The notes: generated by a model not told the origin, from the letters alone. A stretch of DNA of 48,762 nt from Tissierellia bacterium (GCA_030537815.1 JAUNVF010000011.1:1-48762); one strand, 5' to 3'; numbered from the stretch's first letter, positions 8,019 through 17,962 are shown. Translations and numbers: made by a program.

Positions 8019-9092
8019 ATGAAAGGTTTTGCAATGTTAGGTATCGGAAAGACAGGATGGATTGAAAAGGAAAGACCGAAATGTGGTCCCTTAGACGCGA
8101 TATGTAAACCGATTTCCCTAGCTCCATGTACCTCAGACGTTCATACCGTTTGGGAAGGCGCAATAGGAGAAAGACATGATATGATTTTGGGTCATGAAGG
8201 AGCAGGAGAAATAGTTGAAGTCGGAGAATTGGTAAAAGACTTTAAAGTTGGAGATAGAGTATTGGTTCCTGCAATTACTCCCGATTGGCATTCATTAGAA
8301 GCTCAAGTAGGTTATTCTATGCACTCTGGTGGAATGCTAGCCGGATGGAAATTCTCGAATTTTAAAGATGGTATGTTTGCAGAGTATTTTCATGTAAATG
8401 ATGCTGACGGTAACTTGGCATTGATTCCTGAAGGAGTAGACCCAGTTTTAGCGCCAATGTTGTCAGATATGGTTCCTACAGGATTCCACGGAGTCGAACA
8501 GGCTCAGGTAAACTTTGGTGACGAAGTTATGGTAATCGGTATTGGTCCTGTTGGATTGATGGCTGTAGCAGGCGCAAGTTTAAGGGGAGCATCAAGAATT
8601 TATGTAGTCGGATCTAGACCTAATTGCGTAGAGGCGGCCAAGTTTTACGGTGCAACCGATATCATAAATTATCGTGACGGTTCTATTTCAGAACAGATTA
8701 TGGATCTTACAGACGGAAAGGGAGTTGAAAAGATTGTAATAGCCGGAGGTAATGTAGACACTTTTTCTGAGGCTATAAAAGCTCTCAAGCCGGGCGGTAG
8801 GATTGGCAACGTCAATTACTTGGGCAGTGGAGAAAATATAAAGATCCCGAGAGTTGATTGGGGCGTAGGTATGGGCCATAAGGTTATAAGTGGCGGATTA
8901 ACACCTGGTGGACGTTTGAGAATGGTTAAATTATCTAAATTGGTTCAATACGGCAAATTAGACATCTCAAAATTGGTCACTCATAAATTTAATGGACTTG
9001 AGCGAGTTGAAGACGCATTGATGCTTATGAGAGAAAAACCAAAAGATTTAATTAAACCGGTTGTAATCGTAGCAGAAGACCTTATGGAGTAA
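8019..9092 (+). CDS. adh: NADP-dependent secondary (isopropanol-type) alcohol dehydrogenase
   Basis: 357 residues, closely similar throughout to Thermoanaerobacter brockii and Clostridium beijerinckii secondary alcohol dehydrogenases, including the start MKGFAML and the end DLIKPVVI. All catalytic zinc ligands sit at the reference numbers: C37, H59, E60 and D150. NADP-recognising residues G198, S199, R200 and Y218 are also conserved. It should interconvert secondary alcohols and ketones (for example isopropanol/acetone, or other short substrates) with NADP(H) in the cytoplasm. A GAGGAGATGATTTGTA site precedes the ATG. The COG0523 GTPase gene starts 2 bases after the stop, so the two are co-transcribed. 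Confidence 0.95.
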   Translation: MKGFAMLGIGKTGWIEKERPKCGPLDAICKPISLAPCTSDVHTVWEGAIGERHDMILGHEGAGEIVEVGELVKDFKVGDRVLVPAITPDWHSLEAQVGYSMHSGGMLAGWKFSNFKDGMFAEYFHVNDADGNLALIPEGVDPVLAPMLSDMVPTGFHGVEQAQVNFGDEVMVIGIGPVGLMAVAGASLRGASRIYVVGSRPNCVEAAKFYGATDIINYRDGSISEQIMDLTDGKGVEKIVIAGGNVDTFSEAIKALKPGGRIGNVNYLGSGENIKIPRVDWGVGMGHKVISGGLTPGGRLRMVKLSKLVQYGKLDISKLVTHKFNGLERVEDALMLMREKPKDLIKPVVIVAEDLME

Positions 9093-9094
9093 AA

Positions 9095-9973
9095 ATGAAG
9101 GTAGTAATCCTAACGGGTTTTTTAGGAGCTGGCAAGACGACATTTCTTCAAAGCTTATCAAATCATATCGATGAATTTGTGATTTTGGAAAACGATTATG
9201 CGAATGCAGATGTAGACAGACAGCTGCTTGCAGACACGGAAAAAGATATATATTCTTTAGATGAAGGATGCATTTGTTGTAGTAAAAAAGTGGATTTTGC
9301 CACTTCTGTAATCACTATATCAAATTCACTCGATCCAAAATACCTAATGGTCGAACCGACGGGCTTGGGATATCTTTCTCGCATAATCGCCAATATTGAA
9401 GCGATTAAATACGAGCGAATCGAGATAATGGCTCCGATTGCGGTAGTCGATATTCATGCTATGGATGAAACCATAGCAGATTATCCGGAACTTTTTTATG
9501 ATCAGGTTAGAAATGCCGGTCATGTATTGATTTCAAAGACTGAGGACTCCACAGATGATGAAATTAAGGCTGCAGCAGATAAATTGAGGAAAATAACTAA
9601 AGCTGTAGTATATGAAAAACATTATAATGATTTTTCTGATGAAGAATGGGAAGCTTTGATAACTCCTTTCGAACTAGGTGGCGTAGAAATGTCTAGGGAT
9701 TCGGGTGTTGAAATGGAAGAATTGGTATTCGATGATGTACAGCTTCCAAATAAAGAGCAGTTACTGACTATCTTGAAGGTCATTGTCGAAGGAAGATTCG
9801 GGAAAATTCTCAGAGGAAAAGGAACTATCAATGTAGGTGGAAGTCCATTTAAAGTGGATATAGTTCAGGATAGATTTGAAGTCAAGGAGCATAAAGAAGA
9901 ACTTAAAAAACTCGTGCTTATAGGGAAGAATATAGATAGAAAAGCCATGGAGATACTGTTTAATAGAGGATAA
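9095..9973 (+). CDS. COG0523 (CobW/HypB/UreG-like) G3E GTPase, putative metallochaperone
   Basis: 292 residues. The N-terminus is a P-loop GTPase (VVILTGFLGAGKTTFLQ), followed by the family's metal motif GCICCSKK (CxCC) at about residues 56-63 and EPTGLGYLSRII. A shorter C-terminal domain follows. COG0523 proteins insert or deliver metals such as zinc or cobalt into client proteins. It lies 2 bases behind a zinc alcohol dehydrogenase in the same direction, with a GGAG inside the preceding gene's end, so a role in metallating that enzyme is an attractive but unproved idea. No Zur box or cobalamin genes are seen nearby. Confidence 0.85.
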   Translation: MKVVILTGFLGAGKTTFLQSLSNHIDEFVILENDYANADVDRQLLADTEKDIYSLDEGCICCSKKVDFATSVITISNSLDPKYLMVEPTGLGYLSRIIANIEAIKYERIEIMAPIAVVDIHAMDETIADYPELFYDQVRNAGHVLISKTEDSTDDEIKAAADKLRKITKAVVYEKHYNDFSDEEWEALITPFELGGVEMSRDSGVEMEELVFDDVQLPNKEQLLTILKVIVEGRFGKILRGKGTINVGGSPFKVDIVQDRFEVKEHKEELKKLVLIGKNIDRKAMEILFNRG

Positions 9974-9995
9974 TTCAATATTGAAAAAACAAAAG

Positions 9996-10027
9996 CCTGC
10001 TGTGATTTAAAATCACAGCAGGTTTTG
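9996..10027. terminator. Bidirectional terminator between COG0523 gene and DUF421 gene
   Basis: A perfect 12-bp stem (CCTGCTGTGATT with AATCACAGCAGG) with a 3-nt loop is flanked by A-rich DNA on the left and TTTTGTTT on the right, so it can serve both converging genes. Confidence 0.85.
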
Positions 10028-10028
10028 T

Positions 10029-10556
10029 TTATCTTAAATTTTTCTTTTGATCTTCTAAAGATTTGCTAAGAGAATTTATATCTCCGGATTCTGATTTTTT
10101 TATTACTGATATATTTCCATTAGTTTCCATAATCACAGCCTCTACTTCGCTAAGAAATTGGATGCCCTGAGAGCGAACAGATGATAAAATTTCCCTCTTG
10201 CTGACTCTCTGCTTTTTCATAGACTTTTGAATATATTTACCGTCATAGTATAAAAGTGAAGGCTCCGCTTTAATCAAACTTTCAAATCTGCTTGAACTCT
10301 CTGATAATTTACTGATGATGAATTGAAGTAATAATAAAACTCCGGCAGCTACGAGACCGTCTGCAATTGGTAGGCTATCAGATATTATGGTTGAAGCGAA
10401 TATAGAACCTAAAGCTATGCTCACTATTAAATCAAATGCATTTAATTTTGCCAAAGATCTCTTTCCGGAAATCCTTATGAGTATCAAAAAACTTATATAA
10501 GCAAATATAGCGGAAATGACTATCTTAAAAATACTATCCCAATTATTGAAAAACAT
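10029..10556 (-). CDS. DUF421 (YetF/YdfS-family) membrane protein
   Basis: 175 residues. Three N-terminal hydrophobic segments (about 10-95) contain the family signature: ILIRISGKRSLAKLNAFDLI followed by SIALGSIFAS. The C-terminal cytoplasmic part has SLLYYDGKYIQKSMKKQRVS, typical of the soluble domain of these proteins. Some family members are encoded next to spore or stress genes; the role is not established. It is the only gene of its transcription unit, read toward the terminator shared with the COG0523 gene. It is slightly shorter than many DUF421 proteins (about 200-230), because the C-terminus is trimmed. Confidence 0.85.
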   Translation of the reverse strand: MFFNNWDSIFKIVISAIFAYISFLILIRISGKRSLAKLNAFDLIVSIALGSIFASTIISDSLPIADGLVAAGVLLLLQFIISKLSESSSRFESLIKAEPSLLYYDGKYIQKSMKKQRVSKREILSSVRSQGIQFLSEVEAVIMETNGNISVIKKSESGDINSLSKSLEDQKKNLR

Positions 10557-10860
10557 TATCTCACCTCTATATTTTTATACCCAATAATATTTAGAAATTT
10601 TATTGGACATTTTTTTGTTTAAATTTATTTTAATCTCGATTAAGGAAAATATGTCTTGAAATATTGAATTGATTTTATTAGCACTTTCAACGGATACTGA
10701 TCGACTATGCTTAAAGTGAGAATAAATTAAAGATTTAGAAAGAGATTTATTTAAAATTAAATCGAGTTTATAAGCTCATATTATAAGAATTATCTACCTT
10801 AGTTGTTTATTCATGCATCATTTTAAATATGATGAAAAATTGATTTCTTAGATTGCAAAG
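10557..10860. other. Gene-free AT-rich spacer
   Basis: About 300 bases between two - strand genes. No open frame of more than a dozen codons begins with ATG on either strand. A weak inverted repeat (CACTTT at about 10692 with AAAGTG at about 10715) is the only structure I can see. It probably holds the DUF421 promoter on the - strand. Confidence 0.5.
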
Positions 10861-10892
10861 AAGCCGTATCAGAATTTAATCGGATACGGCTT
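10861..10892 (-). terminator. Terminator-like hairpin after the aldo/keto reductase
   Basis: A perfect 10-bp stem AAGCCGTATC / GATACGGCTT with a 12-nt loop begins at the stop codon of the - strand gene. The downstream T-run is poor (CTTTG), so termination may be incomplete or Rho-assisted. Confidence 0.6.
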
Positions 10893-12019
10893 TAGCTTAG
10901 TACTCTTTTTGCCTCTTTCAGCTTATCGATGATTTGAATATTTTGAGGACAAAGGCTTTCGCAATGTCCACATTCAGTGCATTTTGAAGCATCTTTATCT
11001 TCATCGATCAGCTTTTTATAAGATATTCTGCTCTCTTTATACTCGTCGTAAATGGAAGCATTATTATACCTTTGAAAGACTCCTGGAATATTGACTCCAA
11101 AAGGACATGGCATACAGTATTCGCAACTAGTGCAAGGAACCTTTACCCTACTGTCGAAGAAGTCTTTTAATTCTTTTGTCGCATTTTTAGATTTTTGAGT
11201 GAATAGATCTGGACTGATTGTATCAGCTATATGTATATTTTCTTTTATTTGATCCATATCGCTCATTCCGCTCAGCATTATGGAGATATCTTTATCATAA
11301 ATCCATCTCTGGGCTATTTCGGCGGCTGTATTTTTTATTCCATACTTTCTTAAAATATCTCTTGCTTCATCGGGAAGATTTGCCAGTCGGCCACCTTTCA
11401 GAGGTTCCATTATTATAACTGAAATACCCTTTTCTCTAGCATAATGTAGACCTTTTAGCCCTGCCTGGTAATCGGTGTCAAGGTAATTTAACTGAATCTG
11501 ACAGAAATCCCAATCATAGGAATCTATTATTTCTTTGAAGATATCAAATTCATCGTGGAATGAGAATCCCGCATATCTAATTCTCTTTTCAGCTTTCAGT
11601 TGGTCTAAAAATTTAAATACATCGAGCTTTTTCATCTTATCAAAACTCTTCTTCGTCAAGCTATGAGTCAGATAAAAGTCTATATAATCGGTATTCAGCC
11701 TCTCGAGTTGAGTTGCGAATAGCCTTTCATAGTCCTGATAATTTTCTGTTAGCCACATCGGAAGTTTTGTTGCTATATAGATTCTTTCTCTGTCAATATA
11801 ATTAAGAAATTCACCCAACAAAGTTTCGCTATTTTCACAATGATATGTATATGCAGTGTCATAATAATTAATCTCATTTTTATATAAATAGTTTAACATC
11901 TTAAAAGCTCTTTCTTTATCGATGACGCAATTATCGTTTTCGATTACTGGAAATCGCATCATTCCAAATCCTAGAGCCGACACTTTTAAATTGTCTTTGG
12001 TTATCAATCGGTATTGCAT
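10892..12019 (-). CDS. Aldo/keto reductase with C-terminal ferredoxin domain (COG1453 type)
   Basis: 375 residues. Residues about 1-260 are an aldo/keto reductase barrel (LGFGMMRFPV, YYDTAYTYH with the catalytic D and Y, IATKLP with K, and the barrel end ISIMLSGMSDMDQI). The C-terminus contains two cysteine clusters: CTSCEYCMPCP and CTECGHCESLCP, the second being a typical CxxCxxCxxxCP site for a 4Fe-4S cluster. Such proteins reduce unknown carbonyl compounds using reduced cofactors and are common in anaerobes. Divergent from gcvT, with about 100 bases between them. Confidence 0.9.
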   Translation of the reverse strand: MQYRLITKDNLKVSALGFGMMRFPVIENDNCVIDKERAFKMLNYLYKNEINYYDTAYTYHCENSETLLGEFLNYIDRERIYIATKLPMWLTENYQDYERLFATQLERLNTDYIDFYLTHSLTKKSFDKMKKLDVFKFLDQLKAEKRIRYAGFSFHDEFDIFKEIIDSYDWDFCQIQLNYLDTDYQAGLKGLHYAREKGISVIIMEPLKGGRLANLPDEARDILRKYGIKNTAAEIAQRWIYDKDISIMLSGMSDMDQIKENIHIADTISPDLFTQKSKNATKELKDFFDSRVKVPCTSCEYCMPCPFGVNIPGVFQRYNNASIYDEYKESRISYKKLIDEDKDASKCTECGHCESLCPQNIQIIDKLKEAKRVLS

Positions 12020-12068
12020 TAAATCACAAACTCCTATATAATCATATTAGAGGTATATTGGTTTCTAT

Positions 12069-12097
12069 TCGACAATTGCCTTTAAAATAAGTATAAC
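12069..12097 (+). promoter_or_regulatory. Promoter of the glycine cleavage operon
   Basis: TCGACA, 17 bases, TATAAC. The predicted transcription start is only about 15 bases before the AAAAAGGAGGAG site of gcvT, so the leader is too short for a glycine riboswitch. Confidence 0.6.
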
Positions 12098-12118
12098 ATA
12101 AAAAAGGAGGAGTTTAAA

Positions 12119-13201
12119 ATGGATGCTAAGAAGACAGCAATCTATGACAGTCACGTTAAACTCGGAGGTAATATCGTAGAGTATGCAGGATGGGCACTAC
12201 CTTCAGACTTTACGGGTTTAGTTGACGAGCATAATGCGGTTAGAAATGATGTGGGAATTTTTGACGTATCACATATGGGTGAGTTTTTCATCACAGGTCC
12301 TGATACATTAAAATTCTGTAACTATGTATTGTCGAATGATGTCAACAAAGTCGACAATGGCCAATGTCAGTATACTATACTGCTAAATGAAGAGGGCGGC
12401 GTGGTTGATGACTTGTTGCTATTCAAATACAGTGACGAGAAAGTTCTATGGGTGCCAAATGGTGGCAATACTCCAAAGGATTTCGATTGGATTCAAGCGA
12501 GAAAAGATGGCTTTGATGTAGAACTTGAAAACGCTTCAGCAAAATATAGCGAGGTTGCTCTTCAAGGACCTAAATCTAAAGAATTACTTCAAAAAGTTGT
12601 AGACTATAATCTTGACGAACTTGAGTACTTCCATTTTGTTGACGATGTAGATTTTGATGGTAAAAAAGTCTTGATATCCAGAACCGGATATACCGGAGAA
12701 TTAGGATATGAAATTTATTGCGCATGGGACGATGGTCCTGCGATTTGGGATAAACTTGTAGAGCTTGGTGCTAAACCATGTGGTCTTGGATGTAGAGATA
12801 CATTGAGATTTGAAGCTTCTATGCCTCTATACGGAAATGAGATGGATGAAGATAAATCACCTCTTGAAGCCGGATTAAAATTTGCGATAGATTTCAATAA
12901 AGATGATTTTATCGGAAAAGCTCCTCTACAAAAGAAATTAGATGAGGGACTAAAGAGAAAATTAATAGGTTTAGAATTGACCGGTAAGGGTATACCTAGA
13001 CATGGATATAAAGTTCTAAAAGACGGCAAGGAAATCGGAGAAGTAACAACCGGTTATTTAGCGCCGACTGTTGGAAAACCAATAGCGAATGTGATAATCG
13101 ATGTTGATGAAGCTGTTATAGGCAATGAAGTAGAAGTACAGATAAGAAAGAGAACTGTGCCTGCTGTCATTATCAGCAAGAGATTTTTACAGAAAAAATA
13201 A
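12119..13201 (+). CDS. gcvT: Glycine cleavage system T protein (aminomethyltransferase)
   Basis: 360 residues, full length. It transfers the methylene group from aminomethyl-lipoyl GcvH to tetrahydrofolate and releases ammonia. Recognisable segments are the N-terminal folate-binding start (KKTAIYDSHVKLGGNIVEYA), NDVGIFDVSHMGEF, the family segment RTGYTGELGYEIYC and the C-terminal domain LEAGLKFAIDFNKDDFIGK. An AAAAAGGAGGAG site precedes the ATG. It is first in a five-gene operon that provides all four glycine cleavage activities, so the cell can oxidise glycine to CO2, ammonia and methylene-THF. Confidence 0.97.
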   Translation: MDAKKTAIYDSHVKLGGNIVEYAGWALPSDFTGLVDEHNAVRNDVGIFDVSHMGEFFITGPDTLKFCNYVLSNDVNKVDNGQCQYTILLNEEGGVVDDLLLFKYSDEKVLWVPNGGNTPKDFDWIQARKDGFDVELENASAKYSEVALQGPKSKELLQKVVDYNLDELEYFHFVDDVDFDGKKVLISRTGYTGELGYEIYCAWDDGPAIWDKLVELGAKPCGLGCRDTLRFEASMPLYGNEMDEDKSPLEAGLKFAIDFNKDDFIGKAPLQKKLDEGLKRKLIGLELTGKGIPRHGYKVLKDGKEIGEVTTGYLAPTVGKPIANVIIDVDEAVIGNEVEVQIRKRTVPAVIISKRFLQKK

Positions 13202-13229
13202 ATTATTATTTATGAGGAGGAATTTTTAA

Positions 13230-13610
13230 ATGAAAGTAGAAAAAGGATTATTTTACACAAAAGATCATGAGTGGGTTAAAGTTGATGGCAATGAGGTATT
13301 AGTGGGTATTTCTGATTATGCTCAAGACCATCTTGGAGATATCGTTTATGTTGAGCTTCCAGATGTTGATGACGAATTAGACAAAGGTGACGCTATTGCT
13401 TCAATTGAATCAGTTAAAGCTGCAAGTGATGCATTTTCTCCTTTTGCAGGAAAGGTTCTTGCTGTTAACGAAGATTTAGATGACGATCCAGCATTGATCA
13501 ACTCAGATGCTTATGGAAGCTGGATAGTAAAATTAGAAGTTGAAAATCCTTCAACTGACGACCTAATGAATGACGAAGATTACGAAAAATTCTTAGCTGA
13601 GGAGGCTTAA
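13230..13610 (+). CDS. gcvH: Glycine cleavage system H protein
   Basis: 126 residues, typical length. The lipoyl-lysine is K63 in SIESVKAASD. It carries the aminomethyl group between P, T and L proteins on a swinging lipoyl arm. The N-terminal segment TKDHEWVKVDGNEVLVGIS is the usual GcvH start. AATTATTTATGAGGAGGAA gives a clear ribosome-binding site. The GcvPA start lies 1 base after the stop. No lipoate ligase or lipoyl synthase gene is in the window, so lipoylation must be supplied from elsewhere. Confidence 0.97.
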   Translation: MKVEKGLFYTKDHEWVKVDGNEVLVGISDYAQDHLGDIVYVELPDVDDELDKGDAIASIESVKAASDAFSPFAGKVLAVNEDLDDDPALINSDAYGSWIVKLEVENPSTDDLMNDEDYEKFLAEEA

Positions 13611-13611
13611 T

Positions 13612-14955
13612 ATGTTTCCATACATTCCTCTTACGGAGCAAGACGAAAGAGAAATGCTGGAAAAGATAGGAGTTAACTCAATAGACGATCTGTTTAAGGA
13701 CATCCCTTCGGATGTCTCCTTACACAGACCGTTGGATTTACCAAAATCAAAGAGTGAACTTGAAGTTTCGACTTATCTTTCCGGCCTAGCAGATGCTAAT
13801 AATAGTATTAGCCATATGCCATCTTTCTTAGGAGCGGGAGCTTATGACCATTATATCCCGTCAATTATTCATCATATTACAGGAAGAAGTGAATTTTATA
13901 CTTCCTATACACCATATCAACCAGAAGTTAGCCAAGGTACACTACAATATATATTTGAGTATCAAACTCTCATAACCAGATTGACAGGTATGGAGATAGC
14001 AAACGCTTCGCTATATGACGGAGGCAGTTCGATAGCTGAAGCTGCGCTTATGTGTGCTAATACAAATAAAAAGAAAAAGGTTGTCATTTCAAAATCTGTA
14101 AACCCAAATGCCAGAATGGTAGCTAAAACTTATACTGATGCACAGGGAATTGAACTCATAGAAGTAGATATGAAAGATGGCTTGACAGATTTGGACGCAT
14201 TAAAAGAAGCGGTTACAGAAGATGTAGGCGCTGTTATTATACAAAGTCCTAACTTCTTCGGTTATGTAGAAGATGTTCAAGCTGCTACTGATATAGCTCA
14301 TTCGCAAAAGAAAACTTCGATGATACTATCTGCAGATCCAATGTCTCTTGCTATCTTTAAAAAGCCAGCAGATTATGGAGTCGATGTAGTAGTCGGAGAA
14401 GCTCAATCCTTTGGAATACCTGTAGCTGCCGGTGGACCATATCTAGGATATATTGCGGTAAACAAACCTTTCCTTAGAAAATTACCTGGTAGAATCGTAG
14501 GTCAGACTGTGGACAGAGATGGAAAGAGATGTTGGGTTCTAACTCTATCTGCTAGAGAGCAGCATATAAGAAGAGAAAAAGCTACTTCTAATATTTGTTC
14601 AAACCAAGGTTTGAATGTTTTAGCTGCTACCATATATATGGTGACCATGGGTAAGAAGGGAATGAGAGAAGTTGCTGAGCAATCTACAAAGAAAGCTCAT
14701 TACGCATTTAATGAACTTACCAAATCCGGTAAATTCAAGCCGCTTTCAGATGCACCTTTCTTTAAAGAATTTACAGTAGTTTCCGATGTACCGACTAAAG
14801 AATTGAATAAGAAGCTTAAAGAAGCCGGAATAGTTGGCGGATTTGAAGCTAAGAGATTCTATGACGACCTTGGAAATGCTACGATAATTGCCGTTACAGA
14901 AAAGAGAACTAAAGAAGAAATTGACAAATTTGTCAAGATAATGGAGGAGGCTTAA
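13612..14955 (+). CDS. gcvPA: Glycine dehydrogenase (decarboxylating) subunit 1
   Basis: 447 residues, the N-terminal half of the split P protein, as is common in Firmicutes and archaea. It begins [16 protein letters not shown], the usual GcvPA start, followed by [18 protein letters not shown] and [14 protein letters not shown]. It forms a complex with GcvPB and decarboxylates glycine with pyridoxal phosphate supplied mainly by the second subunit. The preceding gene's end GAGGAGGCTTAAT serves as its ribosome-binding region. Confidence 0.97.
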   Translation: MFPYIPLTEQDEREMLEKIGVNSIDDLFKDIPSDVSLHRPLDLPKSKSELEVSTYLSGLADANNSISHMPSFLGAGAYDHYIPSIIHHITGRSEFYTSYTPYQPEVSQGTLQYIFEYQTLITRLTGMEIANASLYDGGSSIAEAALMCANTNKKKKVVISKSVNPNARMVAKTYTDAQGIELIEVDMKDGLTDLDALKEAVTEDVGAVIIQSPNFFGYVEDVQAATDIAHSQKKTSMILSADPMSLAIFKKPADYGVDVVVGEAQSFGIPVAAGGPYLGYIAVNKPFLRKLPGRIVGQTVDRDGKRCWVLTLSAREQHIRREKATSNICSNQGLNVLAATIYMVTMGKKGMREVAEQSTKKAHYAFNELTKSGKFKPLSDAPFFKEFTVVSDVPTKELNKKLKEAGIVGGFEAKRFYDDLGNATIIAVTEKRTKEEIDKFVKIMEEA

Positions 14956-14956
14956 T

Positions 14957-16420
14957 ATGCAACTGGATTATGAAAAATTAATATTTGAAGTCTCTCAACC
15001 GGGAAGAACCGGATACAAATTGCCAGATCTTGATGTTGAAGATGTCGCCGTTGATTCGCTATTTCCAAAAGAGTTACTAAGAGAAGAAGAACTTGATTTT
15101 CCGGAAGTTAGTGAAGTTGATGTCATAAGACATTATACTAATCTTTCAAATAAAAACTACGGACTTGACCAGGGAATCTATCCTCTTGGATCATGTACGA
15201 TGAAATACAATCCAAAAATAAGTGAAGATATGTCTGCTTTAGACGGATTTGTAAATATTCATCCATACCAAGATGAAGAAGATATTCAAGGAAGTCTTAG
15301 ATTATTATATGAATTGGGAGAATCTTTAGCAGAAGTAGCCGGAATGGATGAAATGACATTACAACCGGCAGCTGGAGCTCATGGAGAGTATACTGGTATA
15401 CTTCTAATTAAAGCTTATCACAAGAAGCGCGGAGATACTAAGAGAGATAAAATTATAATTCCGGATGCGGCGCATGGAACGAATCCTGCAACTGCTGCAA
15501 TGGCCGGATATAAAATAGTAGAGATAAAATCTAATGACCATGGAATGGTCGATGTAGATGCATTGAGAGCTGCTGTTGGCGATGACACTGCAGGCCTTAT
15601 GCTTACAAATCCAAATACAGTCGGTTTATCGGATGAGAATGTAGCTCTTATAGCTCAAATCGTTCACGATGCCGGTGGATTGGTATACTATGATGGAGCG
15701 AATTTAAATGCCATTATGGGTAAAGCTAGACCTGGAGATATGGGATTTGACGTAGTTCACTATAATCTACACAAGACGATGTCAACACCTCATGGTGGCG
15801 GTGGACCTGGTGCCGGACCTGTAGGATGTAAGAAATTCTTAACTGAATTTTTACCTGTTCCTGTTGTGAGCAAGAGAGATGACGACAGTTATTTCTTAGA
15901 TTACGACAGACCTTATTCAATCGGAAAGGTAAAGGACTTCTACGGACATTTTGCCATCCTTGTTAGAGCATATACCTATATTCTATCAATGGGTCATGAC
16001 GGCTTGAAGAGAGCATCAGAAGTATCTGTATTGAATACAAACTATCTACAAAGTATTCTTAAAGAATATTACAAATTACCGCTTGACAGAATCGCTAAAC
16101 ACGAATTTGTATTGAGTGGATTAAAAGATAAATTATCAGGAGTAAATACATTGGATATTGCAAAGAGAATTCTCGATAAGGGATTCCATGCACCTACAAT
16201 TTACTTCCCGCTAATTATCAATGAAGCGCTTATGATTGAGGCTCCTGAATCTGAGTCGAAACAATCCTTAGACCAATTTGCAAATGCGATGATAGAGATT
16301 GCAAAAGAGGCTAAAGAAGATCCTAATATCCTTAAGGAAGCGCCACATAATACTCCGGTAAGAAGACCGGATGAAACAAAAGCTGCAAAAGATACAATTG
16401 TAACTTATATACCAGAATAG
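14957..16420 (+). CDS. gcvPB: Glycine dehydrogenase (decarboxylating) subunit 2
   Basis: 487 residues, C-terminal half of P protein. The PLP lysine is in [19 protein letters not shown]. Other family segments: [26 protein letters not shown] and [14 protein letters not shown]. It carries the pyridoxal phosphate that forms a Schiff base with glycine. Its ATG follows the GcvPA stop by one base, with a GAGGAGGC site in the end of that gene, so the two subunits are translated in coupled fashion. Nothing is missing or unusual. Confidence 0.97.
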   Translation: MQLDYEKLIFEVSQPGRTGYKLPDLDVEDVAVDSLFPKELLREEELDFPEVSEVDVIRHYTNLSNKNYGLDQGIYPLGSCTMKYNPKISEDMSALDGFVNIHPYQDEEDIQGSLRLLYELGESLAEVAGMDEMTLQPAAGAHGEYTGILLIKAYHKKRGDTKRDKIIIPDAAHGTNPATAAMAGYKIVEIKSNDHGMVDVDALRAAVGDDTAGLMLTNPNTVGLSDENVALIAQIVHDAGGLVYYDGANLNAIMGKARPGDMGFDVVHYNLHKTMSTPHGGGGPGAGPVGCKKFLTEFLPVPVVSKRDDDSYFLDYDRPYSIGKVKDFYGHFAILVRAYTYILSMGHDGLKRASEVSVLNTNYLQSILKEYYKLPLDRIAKHEFVLSGLKDKLSGVNTLDIAKRILDKGFHAPTIYFPLIINEALMIEAPESESKQSLDQFANAMIEIAKEAKEDPNILKEAPHNTPVRRPDETKAAKDTIVTYIPE

Positions 16421-16435
16421 AAAAGAGGAAATGTA

Positions 16436-17839
16436 TTGACTAAAACGATCACTGTAATTGGGGGAGGTCCCGGTGGATACGAATGTGCTATAAGAGCTGC
16501 ACAGCTTGGAGCAAAAGTCGTATTGATAGAAGATAGAGAACTGGGAGGAACATGCCTTAATAGAGGATGTATCCCTACAAAAACTTTATGGAGAAATGCA
16601 GAAATTGCAAATTCTTTTAGAAGAAAAGTAGAATTTGGATTTGATTTTGATAATTTAACCATAGATGGCAAGAGAATTCAGGAAAGAAAAAATGAAGTTG
16701 TCGGTAAGATTCGTAAGGGTGTTGAATTTCTTATAGATTCTTATAAAAATATAGAATTTATACCGGGATTCGCTTCTTTCAAATCTGAAAATATTATTTC
16801 AGTTAAACTAAAAGACGGTAGTACCAGAGAAGTAGAAACTGATTATACTATAGTAGCTTCAGGATCTGTACCTTTCGTTCCTCCGATAGAGGGAGTAGAT
16901 GCAGAGGGAGTTATGACCAGTGATGAACTATTGGATATGGATTATATACCAAAGTCCATGGTAATCGTCGGTGGTGGAGTAATCGGTCTTGAGTTCGCTT
17001 GTATCTACAATGAACTGGGAACTGAGATAACGGTTATATCAAATGAGATTTTAGGATCAGCAGATACTGAGATTTCAAAGAGAATGCCGAGTTTCTTGAA
17101 AAAAGCCGGAATAAAAATCATATCCGGATCTAGAGCCAGCAAGGTTGAAAAGACTGATAATGGATACAGAGTTGTAGCTGAAATTATCGGTAAAGACAAG
17201 ACCAAAGAAGCTGAAGGGGAAACTCTTTTAATTGCAACTGGAAGATCTGCTTTAGTTGAAGGCTTAAACTTAGATGCAGTTGGAGTTGAATACTCCAGAA
17301 GGGGCATTAAAATTGACGAGAATATGAAGACTAATTTAGATTCTGTCTATGCGATTGGAGATGTCACTGAAGGTAGTATGCAACTTGCTCACTGGGCTTC
17401 AGCTCAGGGAATCTATGTTGTTGAAAAACTTATGGGCGAAGAACCTAGCATCAATCTCGATGTAGTTCCTGCTTGTACATTCACAATTCCCGAAGTAGCT
17501 CAGGTTGGTAAGACGGAACAAGAATTAAAAGAGAAAAAGATTCCATATACTAAGAGTAAATTTATGTTTATAGGAAATGGAAAAGCAGTTTCTCTTGGAG
17601 AACCTGAAGGTTTTGTTAAAGTTCTTGCTAAAGAAGACTTATCTGAGATATATGGAATTCATATAGTAGGCCCTCATGCTAATGACTTAATTCATGAAGG
17701 AGCAGTAGCTGTAGCTAATAAATTGCCGGTTTCAGCAATCGCTAATATGATACATGCTCATCCGACATTGAGTGAAGCCTTTATGGAGGCAATCCATCAA
17801 TTAGAAGGATGTTCAATACACTCTGCACCATCTAAATAA
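16436..17839 (+). CDS. lpdA: Dihydrolipoyl dehydrogenase (glycine cleavage L protein)
   Basis: 467 residues. FAD-binding GGGPGGYECAIRAAQLGAK, redox-active cysteines C40 and C45 in GGTCLNRGCIPTK, NAD-binding VGGGVIGLEFA, and the C-terminal catalytic His-Glu in IHAHPTLSEAFMEA. No N-terminal lipoyl domain, so it depends on GcvH. It reoxidises dihydrolipoyl-GcvH and makes NADH. The start is TTG at 16436, preceded by AAAAGAGGAAA; no ATG is better placed in frame. Fifth and last gene of the gcv operon, ended by a strong hairpin. Confidence 0.95.
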   Translation: MTKTITVIGGGPGGYECAIRAAQLGAKVVLIEDRELGGTCLNRGCIPTKTLWRNAEIANSFRRKVEFGFDFDNLTIDGKRIQERKNEVVGKIRKGVEFLIDSYKNIEFIPGFASFKSENIISVKLKDGSTREVETDYTIVASGSVPFVPPIEGVDAEGVMTSDELLDMDYIPKSMVIVGGGVIGLEFACIYNELGTEITVISNEILGSADTEISKRMPSFLKKAGIKIISGSRASKVEKTDNGYRVVAEIIGKDKTKEAEGETLLIATGRSALVEGLNLDAVGVEYSRRGIKIDENMKTNLDSVYAIGDVTEGSMQLAHWASAQGIYVVEKLMGEEPSINLDVVPACTFTIPEVAQVGKTEQELKEKKIPYTKSKFMFIGNGKAVSLGEPEGFVKVLAKEDLSEIYGIHIVGPHANDLIHEGAVAVANKLPVSAIANMIHAHPTLSEAFMEAIHQLEGCSIHSAPSK

Positions 17840-17845
17840 AATTTT

Positions 17846-17877
17846 GGACCACATATTAATTATGTGGTCCTTATTTG
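17846..17877 (+). terminator. Terminator of the glycine cleavage operon
   Basis: A 10-bp perfect stem (GGACCACATA / TATGTGGTCC) with a 5-nt loop, followed by TTATTTG. Confidence 0.8.
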
Positions 17878-17933
17878 ATTTTAAGCAATTGAGTCAAGAA
17901 TTCATTTGCAGATTTAGAATTATTTCTTTGTAT

Positions 17934-17962
17934 TTGAAATTTATTTAAATTAATTATATAAT
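17934..17962 (+). promoter_or_regulatory. Promoter of the thiamin salvage operon
   Basis: TTGAAA, 17 bases, TATAAT, ending about 15 bases before the TPP aptamer begins. Confidence 0.75.

Noticed and set aside
12020..12118. Glycine riboswitch before gcvT
   Set aside because: Only about 100 bases exist between divergent genes and the promoter leaves about 15 bases of leader.
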